Shown: piece by piece, positions 33,950 through 45,293 of the stretch
How the letters are laid out: each line of letters starts with the position of its first letter
Position numbering within the stretch: the first letter of the stretch is position 1
Assembly: GCA_023014485.1 (NCBI GenBank)
Contig: JAJOZX010000090.1
Location: 1,316,001 to 1,380,000, forward strand
Length of the DNA: 64,000 bases
Direction: 5' to 3'
Source: Bathynomus jamesi
Taxonomy: Eukaryota; Arthropoda; Malacostraca; Isopoda; Cirolanidae
Notes under the pieces: generated by a model
Seen by the model: the letters and a program-made list of their open reading frames with translations, nothing else
Databases searched by the model: none
Told to the model about the DNA's origin: nothing
Translations under genes and position numbers: made by a program

Positions 33950-35230
33950 AAATACAGTTCAGTAATGTTATAATGTTACAGACCAACAAAGACCCTAGGA
34001 TCCACTCATGGTTGGTCGACCTAACTGTGTTCGTAATCGTGTATGTCCTCCATGGTGGCGGAGGGGACCTACAATTTTACATGGGTTCCAAACCACAAGA
34101 ACATAAGAAATTTATGCAAAAACTGCCTGTACATTGGCAACGACCAATTTTTGCATAACTAATTAATTATCAATTTAAAACTAATTAATTATCGATTTAA
34201 AACTATTTATCGATTTAAAACTAAAGATAGAATCTCTGGATCCAGAGGATCAAGTCATAATAGACTACTATCCACAAATATGTTACACTCTATATCTATT
34301 TATAACCAACATGCAAATATATCAGATCCAAAGAATCCAGTCAATTTCATTACGGTATCCATCAATACTAGTACCTTGCCAACGAAAAATAAGTCACGAT
34401 CCATATCGATTGCGGACCAAGTCAAAATTTACATACACATTACAATATATATACTTAGGAGGAAAAGTGTAGGTGTGGCTGTAAAGACTGTACAGTAATG
34501 TAGAATGTGTGTGCACCCATTTTGGGTCTCCCATTTCAAGGTGTTTGTGGGGCAAGTGAAGATCATGAGTTTTTCAATACCTCACAGTACTATGGGGGGC
34601 ACCGCTCGACAGAGGAATCTCTTTAAATGGGGTGTGTAAGGACAGAGAGTATCCCCTAACCCAAGATGCTCCCTCCCTATATCCCACAACATATCAGTCT
34701 TTCCTTGTGAACAGACGTGTTTTATCGAGTGTCAAGTGTTATCAATTGAATAAGTGGTTTTCATTCAGGTGTTTTAAAAAAAAAGTGTTCCGTGCATTCT
34801 TAACTAAATTACCTCGTGCTACTAATCATTCATTAACGAATATATTTCATTTATTGACGTTATTCAATACTATATTATTTGATCAAACCAAGGCTACTGC
34901 ACGTGGCTTGCCTTCTTTGTTTTTCAAATCAATCAGAAAACGTGCAGTCATAAGGTTCATTTTTCCGTGCTTCGAGAGGTCAGGTAGTGTGTCGTCAGAA
35001 ACCGTGTGAAAAAAAGGAAAAAATCGGGTCGAATCGCGGACAGATAAGTGTTATAGATACTCTTCTTTTACAGATCTTTTGTCAGTAGCTTAATTCTATA
35101 TATTTAGTATAAATTTGTGTTACAAGAACCTGTTTCTGTGTTTCAAGAATGCGGTAGACCTACGTTGTAATTAATTAATTTCCAAATGCTCATTTTTTGT
35201 TTTTGTTTTTTTGTTGTTCAACTAATTAAA
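33950..35230. other. Unassigned DNA, possibly 5' region of the CR1 copy
   Basis: It contains a 125-codon frame (34632-35009) rich in Phe, Leu and basic residues without recognisable similarity. Because the CR1 ORF1 follows, part of this may be CR1 5' UTR. The reverse-strand CR1 copy is 5'-truncated at 43540, so it does not help to test this. Confidence 0.35.
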
Positions 35231-35233
35231 AGC

Positions 35234-36170
35234 ATGGCACCCCCGTCAAGTACTTGCAGTCACTGTGAACTTGTGTGAAGGGAAATTTGCTGCTTACGCG
35301 TTTACAATGGCTAATAATAATGAACAGTTAGTTTGCAGGTGGTGCTCAAGCATGGAAGTGCTGAGGAACAAGTTAGAACGTGAGAGGGAGGCCAGGGTGA
35401 GACTTGAAGAAAGCGTGATGCTCCTGATGGCAAAATTAGAATCCCTTGAGACTCCAGTTACGACCCCTCCTGCCTCAGTTTCTACTAATAATATAAATAG
35501 TACTAATAGCCCTCTCTCTTCCCCTAGTTCCCAACCCTTCGTTTGAGTGCGAAATGGAGCCCCATTGGGAAAAGCAAAGACCTGTCTACCAGTAATAACA
35601 AGCAATAAGTTTACTGTTTTAGGTTTCGAAGATGCTGATGAATTGGAAATACGACTCATTGGCGATTCCATTGTTCGAGGAATTCTGTGGGGGAAACCCT
35701 TGTCCTAGGCGCCGTTACTGCTACCCTGGTGCAAGGGTGGAGGATATAACTAAGAGTGTTGACCATTTTACAGATGGTACCACCGAGGACACAATGTATG
35801 TTATTCATATCGGTACTAATAACGTTTTAAATTCTAGATCGGAAGAACTGCTGGCTAGGTAATAGGGACTTATTAGAGCGACTAAAGGAGAAAACTAATA
35901 AGATTGTTTTAACAGAAATATTTCCTCGAATCATCCAACGAAGTGATTTCTACAGCAAGGCGACCTATATTAACAATAACCTAAAGTCTCTTTGCCAACA
36001 GGAAGGAGTGCATTTTACAAATTTTTGGAACAGTTTCTACGGCAGGAGGGACTTGTTCCTCGAAGATGGACTTCATTTTAATGACGTTGGAGCTGCGTGT
36101 TTAGGAAGACTTTCATAATACTGTCTTCTTTTCAGGCTGCCGCAACCCGAATGGTCCCAGTGTAAATTCG
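35234..36170 (+). pseudogene. CR1 ORF1: zinc, coiled-coil and SGNH-esterase domains (plus copy)
   Basis: CSHCEL and CRWCSS give a Cys-pair zinc module at the start, then a helical Glu/Arg-rich segment (EVLRNKLEREREARVRLEES), a Ser/Thr/Pro linker and an SGNH hydrolase-like domain: IRLIGDSIV (block I), VIHIGTNNV (block III, GTN) and LFLEDGLHFNDVG (block V, Asp-x2-His). An esterase domain in ORF1 is typical of CR1-clade LINEs. Frame breaks occur at ~35275, 35545, 35690 and 35860. The protein binds the LINE RNA; the esterase role is unsettled. Confidence 0.85.
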
Positions 36171-36215
36171 ACAAATTTCCCCTGCGCTCGCGAAGGTGTC
36201 GCAATTACAAACAAT

Positions 36216-36734
36216 TTGAAGGTTCTATCCTTAAATGCTCATAGCCTACAAAATAAAATAAGCAAATTTTTTTCTTTAATTGCTTGTAAAGACTATGATT
36301 TAATTGCGATAAATGAATCGTGGCTTAGCACTGAAACACGTGACTTTGTAGGGGAGTATCAAATTAAAGGTTATAGACTTTTTGTTAAAAACAGAATAGG
36401 TAGGCAAGGAGGCGGTGTTATGTTGTATATCAAAGATAATATTGCGAATGTTATAGAAGTAAAGCACTCAATTCCAGAACCGATAGATTCAACTATAGCA
36501 GAACTTAAATTGAATGATTTCAAACTTCTTGTTGCGGTTATATATAGGCCCCCTAATCAAACAGCTGATACAGATGAAGCGTTATATTGTGAACTAAAGA
36601 GAATAATCGGTAGTGAGCAGGCTTTAGTTATGGGTGACTTTAATTGCGCCAACGTGAATTACGATACAATGCAGGGAGACGCGGAAGGTAATCGCTTAGT
36701 TAATTTTCTCGAGGATACTCCAAATGGGGTCTAA
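36216..36734 (+). pseudogene. CR1 ORF2, endonuclease N-terminal part (plus copy)
   Basis: The APE-type endonuclease motifs are LNAHSLQNK, INESWLS (the catalytic Glu) and VMGDFNCAN (the GDFN motif). The frame ends at 36718 where homology breaks abruptly: the next bases are the inverted RT tail of the minus-strand copy. The rest of ORF2 is absent. The sequence is nearly identical to the minus-strand copy at 41790-42290. Confidence 0.9.
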
Positions 36735-37285
36735 CTAATGATTTATAAAGAGGAACTATAATATCTCGCGATTTGTACTCAAAATTTCGAGCTATAAAAC
36801 CTAACACTTTGTTCGCCTTATTGACTGCTGCTGTACTTTGTTTCGCTACTTTTAAATCACCAGTGACTATAACTCCTAAATCTTTTTCCTGCTCTATGCT
36901 TGTAAAATCTTTCCCCGACATACTATACGCAAAATTACCATTACGCGAACCTATTAGGGGTATGCCGGATAGTATTTTTTACTATCCGGCTGGATACCGG
37001 ATAGCCGGATAATCAAAAAAAATATCCGGCCGGATACTGGATATCATTCAAATAATTCATAATTTTTTATATTATTATTATTTAGCTATTACTTGACTAA
37101 TTGACTATACTATCAAATTATAATCACTATTTGATGTAAATTATAGCTATCTTTCAATAACTTTACTAATTACCTATATTTTATCCTTTTCAGGATTGTT
37201 TCATTGCTTAAATCATATAGCTATATAGCTAGTTAGTATTAGTTACAGGCTTACAGCAATATTTTAACATTATTTACCCCCTAAA

Positions 37286-39643
37286 ATGGCTAGTTTTATT
37301 TGGAAAATATTTACAATACATGAGACTAATCCAACGATAGCTATTTGCTCCCTATGTTCCAAACAGATTAAAAGGGGATCAGAGAAATTGGGTGCTAGGT
37401 GCTATAGCACAAAACCTTTGCACATTCATGCAAAGATGCTGCATTCAAAAGAATATAAAGAAGTGTCTCAACTTAACAAATCATCTGAAAATCAAAATCA
37501 ACCTATAGTGACCACCTCAATGGCTCCGAAGGAGAAAAAATTAGTTGCCATGGAAAAGCAACTCACGTTAGAAGAAAGTTTTCCCTTTAAGAAAATATGG
37601 GATATAAATGACTCAAAAGCTCAAGCTTTACATAAAAAGATAGGATTAATGATGGCATTGGACAACCATCCTTTTAGTTTAGTTGAACAAGATAGCTTTA
37701 TAGGACTGATAGCCCACGTACAGCCAAGGTATTTGCTACCAAATCGAACATATTTTTCAGAAAAAGTCATACCCAAAATCTATGAAGAACTCAAAGAAAT
37801 TGTTATGAATAAATTGAAAAAAGGGAAATACATTAGCTTCATTCCGATATTTGGACCTGCTCTTCTTCAAATGAATCATTCATTTCCTTGTCAGGTCATT
37901 GGATCATGAATGACTACACTCATTGTAATGCAGTATTGCATTCAGCTCATTTTTCAGGATCGCATACAGGAATTAATATAGCGGACAAATTGCAATCTAC
38001 AGGGTGTCCCGTAAGTCTGGAACCATAGGGAAAAATAATAAATTACAAAATAGTCCAAAAATTTATTACATAATCTGTTCAAAGTGTCCGCCGTTGTGTC
38101 GCACACATAGTTGAAGACGCAATCTCGACTGCGACAGCACTTTCTGAATCACAGTCGCAGAAATTTCTTGACACGCCTCCACAATGCGTGCTTTAAGGTG
38201 GAAAATGTTCTGAAGTTTGACCTCGTACACTTTGGCTTTCAAGTGGCCCCACAAATAAAACTCCAGCGGAGTAAGATCATAATAAAAAAATAATAATAAT
38301 AAAAAAATATATATATATTATAAATAAATTTTTGGACTATTTTGTAATTTTATTATTTTTCCCTATGGGTCCAGACTTACGGGACACCCTGTATGTGGCA
38401 ATCATGGAATATTGACAGATCAAGGCGTAATATATTGGTCAGAGATGGAGCTTCTAACATAGCTTTGGGATGTGACCTTGCGGAAATACCTCTGTTCACT
38501 GTTCAATTCATTTGCTACAGCTAGTGGTGAATGATGCATTAATGGCTCAACGATCTATAAAAGATCTTTTGGCAAAGTGTCGACGTTTAGTGACACATTT
38601 TAACCACTCCCCACTGGCTACTTCTGAATTTAAAGCTCTCTAAACACAACAGGGTCATGTTCCTCTTCTATTGGTACAAGATGTTTTAACGCGCTGGAAC
38701 TCAACCATAATACGTTCTAGCATCAAATAAGATAAGTTGAAAAAATCAGTTCAAATATACCTTGCTGATCAAAGTGAATTACTTGTTATTTCATCTAATG
38801 AGTGGCACTTCATTGAAAATCTTTTAAAGCTTTTACAGCCATTTTTTAAACTCACCCAAGAAATGAGTACAGAATATAGTTTACTCTCTACTGTTATCCC
38901 AAACATGTGCGCGCTTGAAAGGTTTCTTTCAAAAATTGGCCAGGATGATCAAGGAGTCCAAACTACAAAAGATGAACTGTTGAAGTCATTGCGGTCACGA
39001 TTTTTTGCCAATGAAAGCAATGAAAAAAGAAAGTGTCTAAATGTCTTAACAAATCGGAAGTATGCTCTAGCAACTGTCATTGATCCACGATTTAAATTTT
39101 TGTTTTTCAAAGATCAACAAAAGGAAAATATTAAGACATGGTTAATTGAAGAAATAAATGAAATAAACAACCTAGAGAAAATTAGAGATAAATATTTTAA
39201 AGAACAGGCTCACAGCAGCGACGATTCTAATTCTTCTTCCTCCTCAACAGGAAGAAAAAAGGCAAAGTTGATGATGATCCACTCTCTGCTTGTTTCAGGG
39301 AACTAACACAAGAAAATTCAGAAAAGATACCTGGTGAGAAAAAGTTTAAAAAAAGCCGCAAGATGGCTTCATTCACAGAAATAGCAGAGGAAATTGAGCA
39401 ATATGCAAAAAAACCCATATCAGACAGACGACTATCTCCACTTGAAATTTGGAAAAATGAAGAATCCTTTCCATCTCTCAAGAAAATTGCTCTAAAATGG
39501 CTAGTGACACCAGCATTTCAGTTTTCTCAGAAAGAATGTTTTCCGAATACGGAAATATTTTTGAAGAAAAAAGAAGTACTTTGCTACCAAAGCGAGGGGA
39601 GATGCTTCTTTTTATCCATCACAATGGATGAAAATTTGATTTA
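37286..39643 (+). pseudogene. hAT transposase, copy 2
   Basis: It begins MASFIWKIFTIHETNP with the same BED finger as copy 1. The frame shifts at ~37845, where the first catalytic Asp region (IWTC) is disrupted, and the mariner MITE interrupts it at 38000. It then resumes with QDVLTRWNST (RW motif, ~38668), ADQSELLVISSNEWH and MSTEYSLLSTVIPN (38863), a Ser-rich acidic stretch, and the dimerisation domain (IALKWLVTPA...SERMFSE, ~39490) with further shifts near 39260 and 39515. Compared with copy 1 it is more damaged in the middle but keeps the linker that copy 1 lost. Confidence 0.88.
38000..38391 (-). mobile_element. mariner MITE inside hAT copy 2
   Basis: Ends CAGGGTGTCCCGTAAGTCTG (left) and its mirror at 38391 with TA on both sides. 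A minus-strand frame (38254-38066) starting MWGHLKAKVYEVK is the C-terminal tail of a mariner transposase; just upstream, YDLTPLEFYLWGHL shows the third acidic position. 392 bp. The hAT sequence is exact on either side of the duplicated TA. Confidence 0.9.
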
Positions 39644-42366
39644 AACTTGTGAATCTAGTGTCTTGAACATAGTATTAATTTTTATTGTTTAATGTGTTTT
39701 TACTTTTTAAGGTTTTGCTATTTTAATAATTTCACTTACCTTAATGGTATATTTGATTAGGCTATGTTTTATTTTTATCTCAAATCTTAATAAAAGGTTT
39801 CGCTAATTCATATTTTTTCATATTGTAATTTGCAATATATATAAAAATAAAAAATAAAAATAAAATTAAAAAGTAAGGGAAGCTGGGATCTTAGCTATGC
39901 ATCACACTTTTAGCTGGACCAAACATTTTGCCTTTTTAGCAGTGTTAATATAGTTACATACTAGTAGTGGTACATGCTTATTTATCAATTATTTTAATTT
40001 TAGATTTTTGTACAACTATATTCAACTTTTGCTAGCTAAAGGCTATGCAAGCTAAGATTGGAAAGGGGCGGGCCCAGATGGTATTCCCATTACAAAAAAG
40101 ACTATCATAAATATCCGGCTATCTGGCCAGATACAGGGTACCGGATAATAGCTGTTATCCGGCCGGATAGTGGTATCCGGCACATCCCTAGAACCTATAT
40201 GCAAAATTTTGCACTTATCGTTAAATCTCATTTGCCATGTGACTGACCAATCAACGATTTTATTCAGATCTTCCTGGATTTTACCTCTATCTTCGTCATT
40301 AATCACCCTACCACCCAGCTTCGTGTCATCCGCAAACTTTGAAACTGTGCTGACTAGGCCAACATCTAACTCGTTAATATATATAAGAAAAAGCAAGGGG
40401 CCCAATACAGAACCCTGAGGAACGCCACTCGCTACATTAGCCCAACACGACTCCGCTCCATCAATGACCACCCTCTATTTCCTACCTCGCAACCACTCTT
40501 CTAGCCAATTTATTACTACACCCCTGATTCCATGAGCCTTAGTTTTTTCAATGAGTCTTTTGTGTGGCACAGTGTCAAACGCTTTTTGAAAATCTAAATA
40601 CACTACATCAACTGCCCTATGTCTATCGTAAATGTCAACCACGCTTTGGAAAAATTCTAAAAGATAAGTTAAGCAAGATTTGTTTTGCCTAAAACCATGC
40701 TGCGTATTTCTAACTAGTTTATGCACTTCTAAGTGTTCGACTATACGATCCCTAATTATTGATTCCAGTAGCTTCCCTACAACAGACGTTAAACTGATTG
40801 GCCTATAATTTCCCGCTGCACCTTTATCGCCTTTCTTAAAGATAGGTGTTACGTTTGCTAACTTGAAATTATCTAGTACGCACCCCTCAGAAATACTCAT
40901 TAAAAATCTTTGTTAGCGGCACAACAATGCTATCTTTTAATTCTTTTAGTTGTATGGGATATATGGAATCCGGCCCCGGTGATTTACGCATTTTCATTTT
41001 ATCAATATAGCGCATTACCTCCGCTTCACTAACCACGATATTATCCAAAATATTACCATTATCAAAAGGTATTATGTCTATGACCGTAGGGATATTCGTT
41101 ACATCTTCTATAGTAAAAACTGACGTAAAAAATTTGTTTAGCAAGGTAGCCATTTCCTTGTTTTCAGAAACTAGATCTCCGTTTACATTTTTCAAGGGCC
41201 CCAACACTTTTTACTAGATTTCTATTATTGACATATTGAAAGAATCGCTTGGGGTTTTCTTTACCGTCACGAGCTATGGAGATTTCAAATTCGCACTTGG
41301 ACTTACACTTTTCACTTCACACCTTAGAGATATGTAGTTGTTTCATAACAACAGTATCTTTATCACACTTATATAGCCTATAAGCCCTATCTCTACTCTT
41401 TATAATGTCTCCTACGCTAGAAGTAAACCACAAGGGCTTGTTGTTTACTTTCGCACGTTTAATTTTGTACGGTACACATTCCTCATTTATAGTCCAAAAT
41501 ACCGTTTCAAACGATTCCCACATTAGTTTTGCGTTGGAGTTCCCCATTACGTTTTCCCAATTGAAGTGTGAAAATTTATTTCGAAATTCACTAAAGTCTG
41601 CGTGCTGGAAGTTAGGAATTTTAGTCGAGTTAGTTGGTATCGAGTGACTTACTGAGAGGACAAACTCTACCATACTGTGATCGCTATTGCTTAATGGTTC
41701 TATTACTTGAAGATCAGTAATTAGCCTATCATCCATAGTTATTACCAAATCTAAAATACTGTCCAACCTCGTAGGTTCCCCAACCTTTTGAATAAGAAAG
41801 CTATCTTCAAGAAAATTAACTAAACGATTACCTTCCGCATCTCCCTGCATTGTATCGTAATTCACGTTGGCGCAATTAAAGTCACCCATAACTAAAGCCT
41901 GCTCACTACCAATTATTCTCTTTAGTTCACGATATAACGCTTCGTCCGTATCAGCTGTATGATTAGGGGGCCTATATATAACCGCAACAAGAATTTTGAA
42001 ATCGTTCAATTTAAGTTCTGCTATAGTCAAATCTATCGGTTCTGGAATTGAGTGCTTTACTTCTATAACATTCGCAATATTATTTTTGATATACAACATA
42101 ACACTGCTTCCTCGCCTACCTATTCTGTTTTTAACAAAAAGTCTATAACCTTTAATTTGATACTCCCCTACAAAGTCACGTGTTTCAGTGCTAAGCCACG
42201 ATTCATTTATTGCAATTAAACCAGTCTTTACAAGCAATTAAAGAAAAAAATTCGTTTATTTTATTTCGTAGGCCAAAGGCATTTAAGGATAGAACCTTCA
42301 AATTATTTGTAGTTGCGACACCTTCCTGAGCGCAGGGGAAATTTGTGGAATTTACGCTGGGGCCAT

Positions 42367-43540
42367 TCAGGTTGCAGCAGCCTGAAAAGAAGAGACAGTA
42401 TTATGAAATAGTCTTCCTAAATGCACAGCTCCAACGTCATTAAAATGAAGTCCATCTTCGAGGAACAAGTCCCTCCTGCCATAGAAACGGTTCCAAAAAT
42501 TTGTAAAATGCACTCCTTCCTGTTGGCAAAGAGACTTTAGGTTATTGTTAATATAGGTCACCTTGCTGTAGAAATCGCTTCGTTGGATAATTCGAGGAAG
42601 TATACCTGTTAAAACAATCTTATTAGTTTTCTCCTTTAGTCACTCTAATAAGTCCCTATACCTAGCCAGCAGTTCTTCCGATCTAGAATTTAAAACGTTA
42701 TTAGTACCAACATGAATAACATACGTTGTGTCCTTGGTGGTACCATCTGTAAAATGGTCAACACTATTAGTTATATCCAAAGCTGGGCACTTGCGGTATT
42801 TTTTGCGGTACTGCGGTACTACTGCACTACCAAACCGGTACCGCAAAGGATCGCTGAAAGTACAGCAGTACCGCTACCGCATTCAAATTTCCCGCGGTAC
42901 CGACAAACACGACTTTTCAAAAAATTAACACTTTTTTTGAAGTAAACCTTATTACAGGAGTACAGTAAGACGAATGCTGCGTGTGTTGCATCAGCCTAAC
43001 TCTAGACACGTTAAGTTTTCGTTCAGAACATGTTACGTTGCCATCCTATCACAACGCCTCACTGCAGTGCTTGCTTTTGAGCCGGTTGCACGTGTGTTAC
43101 ATTTCTGTGACAAAGATCGATTTTTAGCCATTATGGCAGAAAGTTCAGGTGCGAAATCGCCGATATGCAATTTCTGAAAATATGTGCTATTACTTGTGTT
43201 GTTCTTGTGTGCAGTACCGCGGAACGCACCAGGGGGACCTGAAAAAGTACCACAGTACCGCGTAACGCACTGGGCATGCTGAGGTACCGCAGTACCGCGT
43301 AATGCACCCCCAAATTTTGGTACCATGCCCACCACTGGTTATATCCTCCACCCTTGCACCAGGGTAGCAGTAACGGCGCCTACGACGAGGGTTTCTCCCA
43401 CAGAATTCCTCGAGCTGCCCTCGAACAATGGAATCGCCAATGAGTCGTATTTCCGGTTCATCAGCATCTTCAAAACCTAAAACAGAAAACTTATTGCTTG
43501 TTATTACTGGTAGACAGGTCTTTGCTTTTCTCAATGGGGT
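42367..43540 (-). pseudogene. CR1 ORF1 esterase region (minus copy)
   Basis: From 43540: ITSNKFSVLGFEDADE, IRLIGDSIVRG (block I), YPGARVEDIT, then the hAT MITE, then NSVDHFTDG, VIHVGTNNV (GTN block), a frameshift near 42640, FTNFWNRFYGRRDLF and LEDGLHFNDVG. The upstream zinc/coiled-coil half is missing because homology to the plus copy stops at CAATGGGG near 43537. Removing the MITE and one duplication keeps the frame. Confidence 0.85.
42778..43337. mobile_element. hAT MITE in CR1 ORF1, duplication GTTATATC
   Basis: Flanked by GTTATATC at 42770-42777 and 43338-43345. The ends CAAAGCTGGGCACTTGCGG and (opposite strand) CAGTGGTGGGCATGGTACC are imperfect hAT-type TIRs. Many GCGGTAC/GTACCGC words occur on both arms. 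No transposase remains. 560 bp. Confidence 0.9.
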
Positions 43541-43619
43541 TAAATACATTTAAAACATTTTATATGGGTTAATTTTATTTTTTAGTAATATTTACTACTA
43601 CCAAAAATATTGCAGTCAC

Positions 43620-44193
43620 TAGTGATGCACCAGAGGCTGGAGGACTGGAACCTCTGGCTTAGTGTTTTTAACTCCGGCCGCCGGAGGTTCCAGCCAATTG
43701 ATTTATTTCAGTATTTGTGTGTGGTGTGTCCATTGTCTCATCTATTTAGGGTTTATATATTAGTCTTGCTATTTTAAATTATTAAGTCTTTAAAAACTTA
43801 AACTTTATAAAAGTCAACTTTCTATGCTTTGTGTGTGCTAATTTCTCTAAAAATTCCCATTGAACAGAATATCCTCAGGTTATGAAACTTATGAGGTCTT
43901 GCTGAATGCTGAGTAAAGTAGCCTATATCAAATCAATTATTAATACAATCACTGATCACTCATAAAATAAATTATTATTACAGTCACTGAGAACTGAAAT
44001 ATTCGGATAGGTGCAGAAATGAGGTTTTATAGTTTTATAGAATTAAAACTAAAAGTTGTCAGAATTGAGTTTGGTGTACTTGGCACCTCCTGCCAAAGGC
44101 CGGAGTTTAGTGAGACCTCCGGCTGGAGCAGGAGGTTTTCTAAAATGGCCAGAACTCCTGCTCAGCCAGAGCCAGAGATCCAGTATATCACTA
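43620..44193. mobile_element. hAT-like MITE with GGAGGTTCCAG-type subterminal repeats
   Basis: Imperfect ends TAGTGATGCACCAGAGGC and (other strand) TAGTGATATACTGGATCTC are flanked by GCAGTCAC (43612-43619) and GTAGTCAC (44194-44201), 7 of 8 matching. The arms are rich in CCGGAGG/CCTCCGG motifs. 574 bp, non-coding. Confidence 0.7.
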
Positions 44194-44344
44194 GTAGTCA
44201 CCTTCAGACATCTGCTGATGCTACGAAAAAATTCCAAATTTAACAAAAAACTTTGTTTGTAACTTTGAATTTTTCATTCATAAATCAAGCCTTCAAACAA
44301 AATTTTTTTTTTATTAGTTAGTTCAAAAATTTGTACAGCAAGCA

Positions 44345-44473
44345 TTCGTAAACTGGGGGAGGCATGTAGTAGATTTTTGGAACAACTTGCCATATGATGT
44401 GGTAAACAGTAGCTCATCACTTAATTTTAAGAAAAATTTGGACACTTTCATGAATAAGAAAGTGTGTTTGTAG
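44345..44473 (+). pseudogene. CR1-like ORF2, extreme C-terminus
   Basis: The frame FVNWGRHVVDFWNNLPYDVV ... LNFKKNLDTFMNKKVCL ends at a TAG and matches the C-terminal tail of CR1-type reverse transcriptases (F-x-R-x-V-x-W-N-x-LP). A 3' UTR-like stretch follows to about 44660. It is 5'-truncated at ~44340. It could be the 3' end of a separate CR1 insertion. Confidence 0.7.
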
Positions 44474-44659
44474 ACTGTAAATAGTCTATATTCCTAGCTT
44501 ATGTTATGTAGGATACTTTGGTAACTCTTTAAATAGTTGTGTTAATCATTGACTTGATATTGACATTTTGAACAATTTTATTATAAAATATAGCTCATAA
44601 TTTGAATAATAAACTCAATAGGCCCCAAGGGCTTCATGTTTACCAAATGAAATGTAACA

Positions 44660-45146
44660 AACTGATGCAAAGCCAACTTGTTTTGGAAATCTTAAGGAAA
44701 TGGAATCACCTACAATAACTTACTTATAACAAATTTGCACAAAAAATAGTACTCTTGAAAAAAGTGTTATGTTATGTAGATTACGGCCATGTAGTTTTTT
44801 TGGTAATTGTATACAATATCCCCCTCACCTCATTTTCTAATAAAAATTATTGCAATACGTAGAAAATAATAAATAAAACCTTTCCTTTAAGTAAAAAATT
44901 TTTGGTTAGTCATATTTATGGAGATATTAATTAACGATATCCAATTGACATGATGTTTTTCTGATTGGGCTATTTTTTCGCTACTCTGACTTAATTAGTT
45001 GGTTGGTTTCTGTTCTGGCTATTTTTTTTCTCTAATTGGGTTGTTTGGGTAATACCTCAGTTTGGTCATGTTTGTGATAGAATTATGACGTGCTGTTCGT
45101 ATGGTTTCGACTTTGAGAACTTGATTCATCATGTGCCCTAGATGAA
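44660..45146. other. Spacer with the left arm of an outer inverted repeat
   Basis: GGTAATTGTATACAATATCC followed by CCCTCACCTCA at 44803-44835 is mirrored at 46452-46485. Otherwise AT-rich, no gene. Confidence 0.5.
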
Positions 45147-45293
45147 GACTAAAAAAGTGCATAATGTAACATGTTATTATGTACATTATCATTTGTAGGT
45201 ATTATTTTACTTTCGGACATGATACATTTTTTTATTTCCGACACCAGATTCCTACATATTTTTACGTGCTGAACACAATGATGACATTTATTT

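Larger units (their letters stand above)
36955..40190 (+). mobile_element. hAT element copy 2, 8-bp duplication GAACCTAT
   Basis: Ends TAGGGGTATGCCGGATAG (left) and TAGGGATGTGCCGGATAC (right, opposite strand), flanked by GAACCTAT at 36947-36954 and 40191-40198. It is the same family as copy 1 but opposite in orientation and nearly identical over most of its length. The extra length comes from a 392-bp mariner MITE at 38000-38391. It lies in the CR1 RT between codons for IG and SR. Confidence 0.95.
36719..42300 (-). pseudogene. CR1 ORF2: endonuclease and reverse transcriptase (minus copy)
   Basis: Endonuclease: LKVLSLNAFGLRNK (~42290), INESWLS, VMGDFNCAN, SNSDHSMVEF. The RT motifs follow: KMRKSPGPDSI (~41000), NYRPISLTSVVGKLLES, VVYLDFQKAFDTVPHK, GVPQGSVLGPLL and KFADDTKLGG (the catalytic DD pair, ~40330). 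After the hAT, EKDLGVIVTGDLKV and KVLGFIARNFEYKSRD continue the thumb region to RPHLEY. Breaks: a frameshift at ~42235, shifts near 41320-41210 and 40890, and one in-frame TAG at 40475. Across the hAT at 36955-40190 the frame is in phase with one copy of the duplication. It nicks DNA and copies its RNA at the target. Confidence 0.92.
36719..43540 (-). mobile_element. CR1 LINE, minus copy, interrupted twice
   Basis: Read from 43540 down: partial ORF1 esterase, then ORF2 endonuclease and reverse transcriptase to RPHLEY at 36719, where it meets the inverted plus-strand copy head-on. A hAT MITE (42778-43337) and hAT copy 2 (36955-40190) are inserted. The 5' end is truncated relative to the plus copy, and the true 3' end is missing. 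Confidence 0.88.

Noticed and set aside
35234..36734. Twin-priming inversion as explanation of the CR1 arrangement
   Set aside because: Twin priming keeps an intact 3' end next to the inverted 5' piece; here no 3' UTR is present and the plus copy is 5'-longer than the minus copy.
42778..44193. One single hAT element covering both MITEs
   Set aside because: Each has its own flanking duplication (GTTATATC; G(C/T)AGTCAC) and different ends, with CR1 sequence between.
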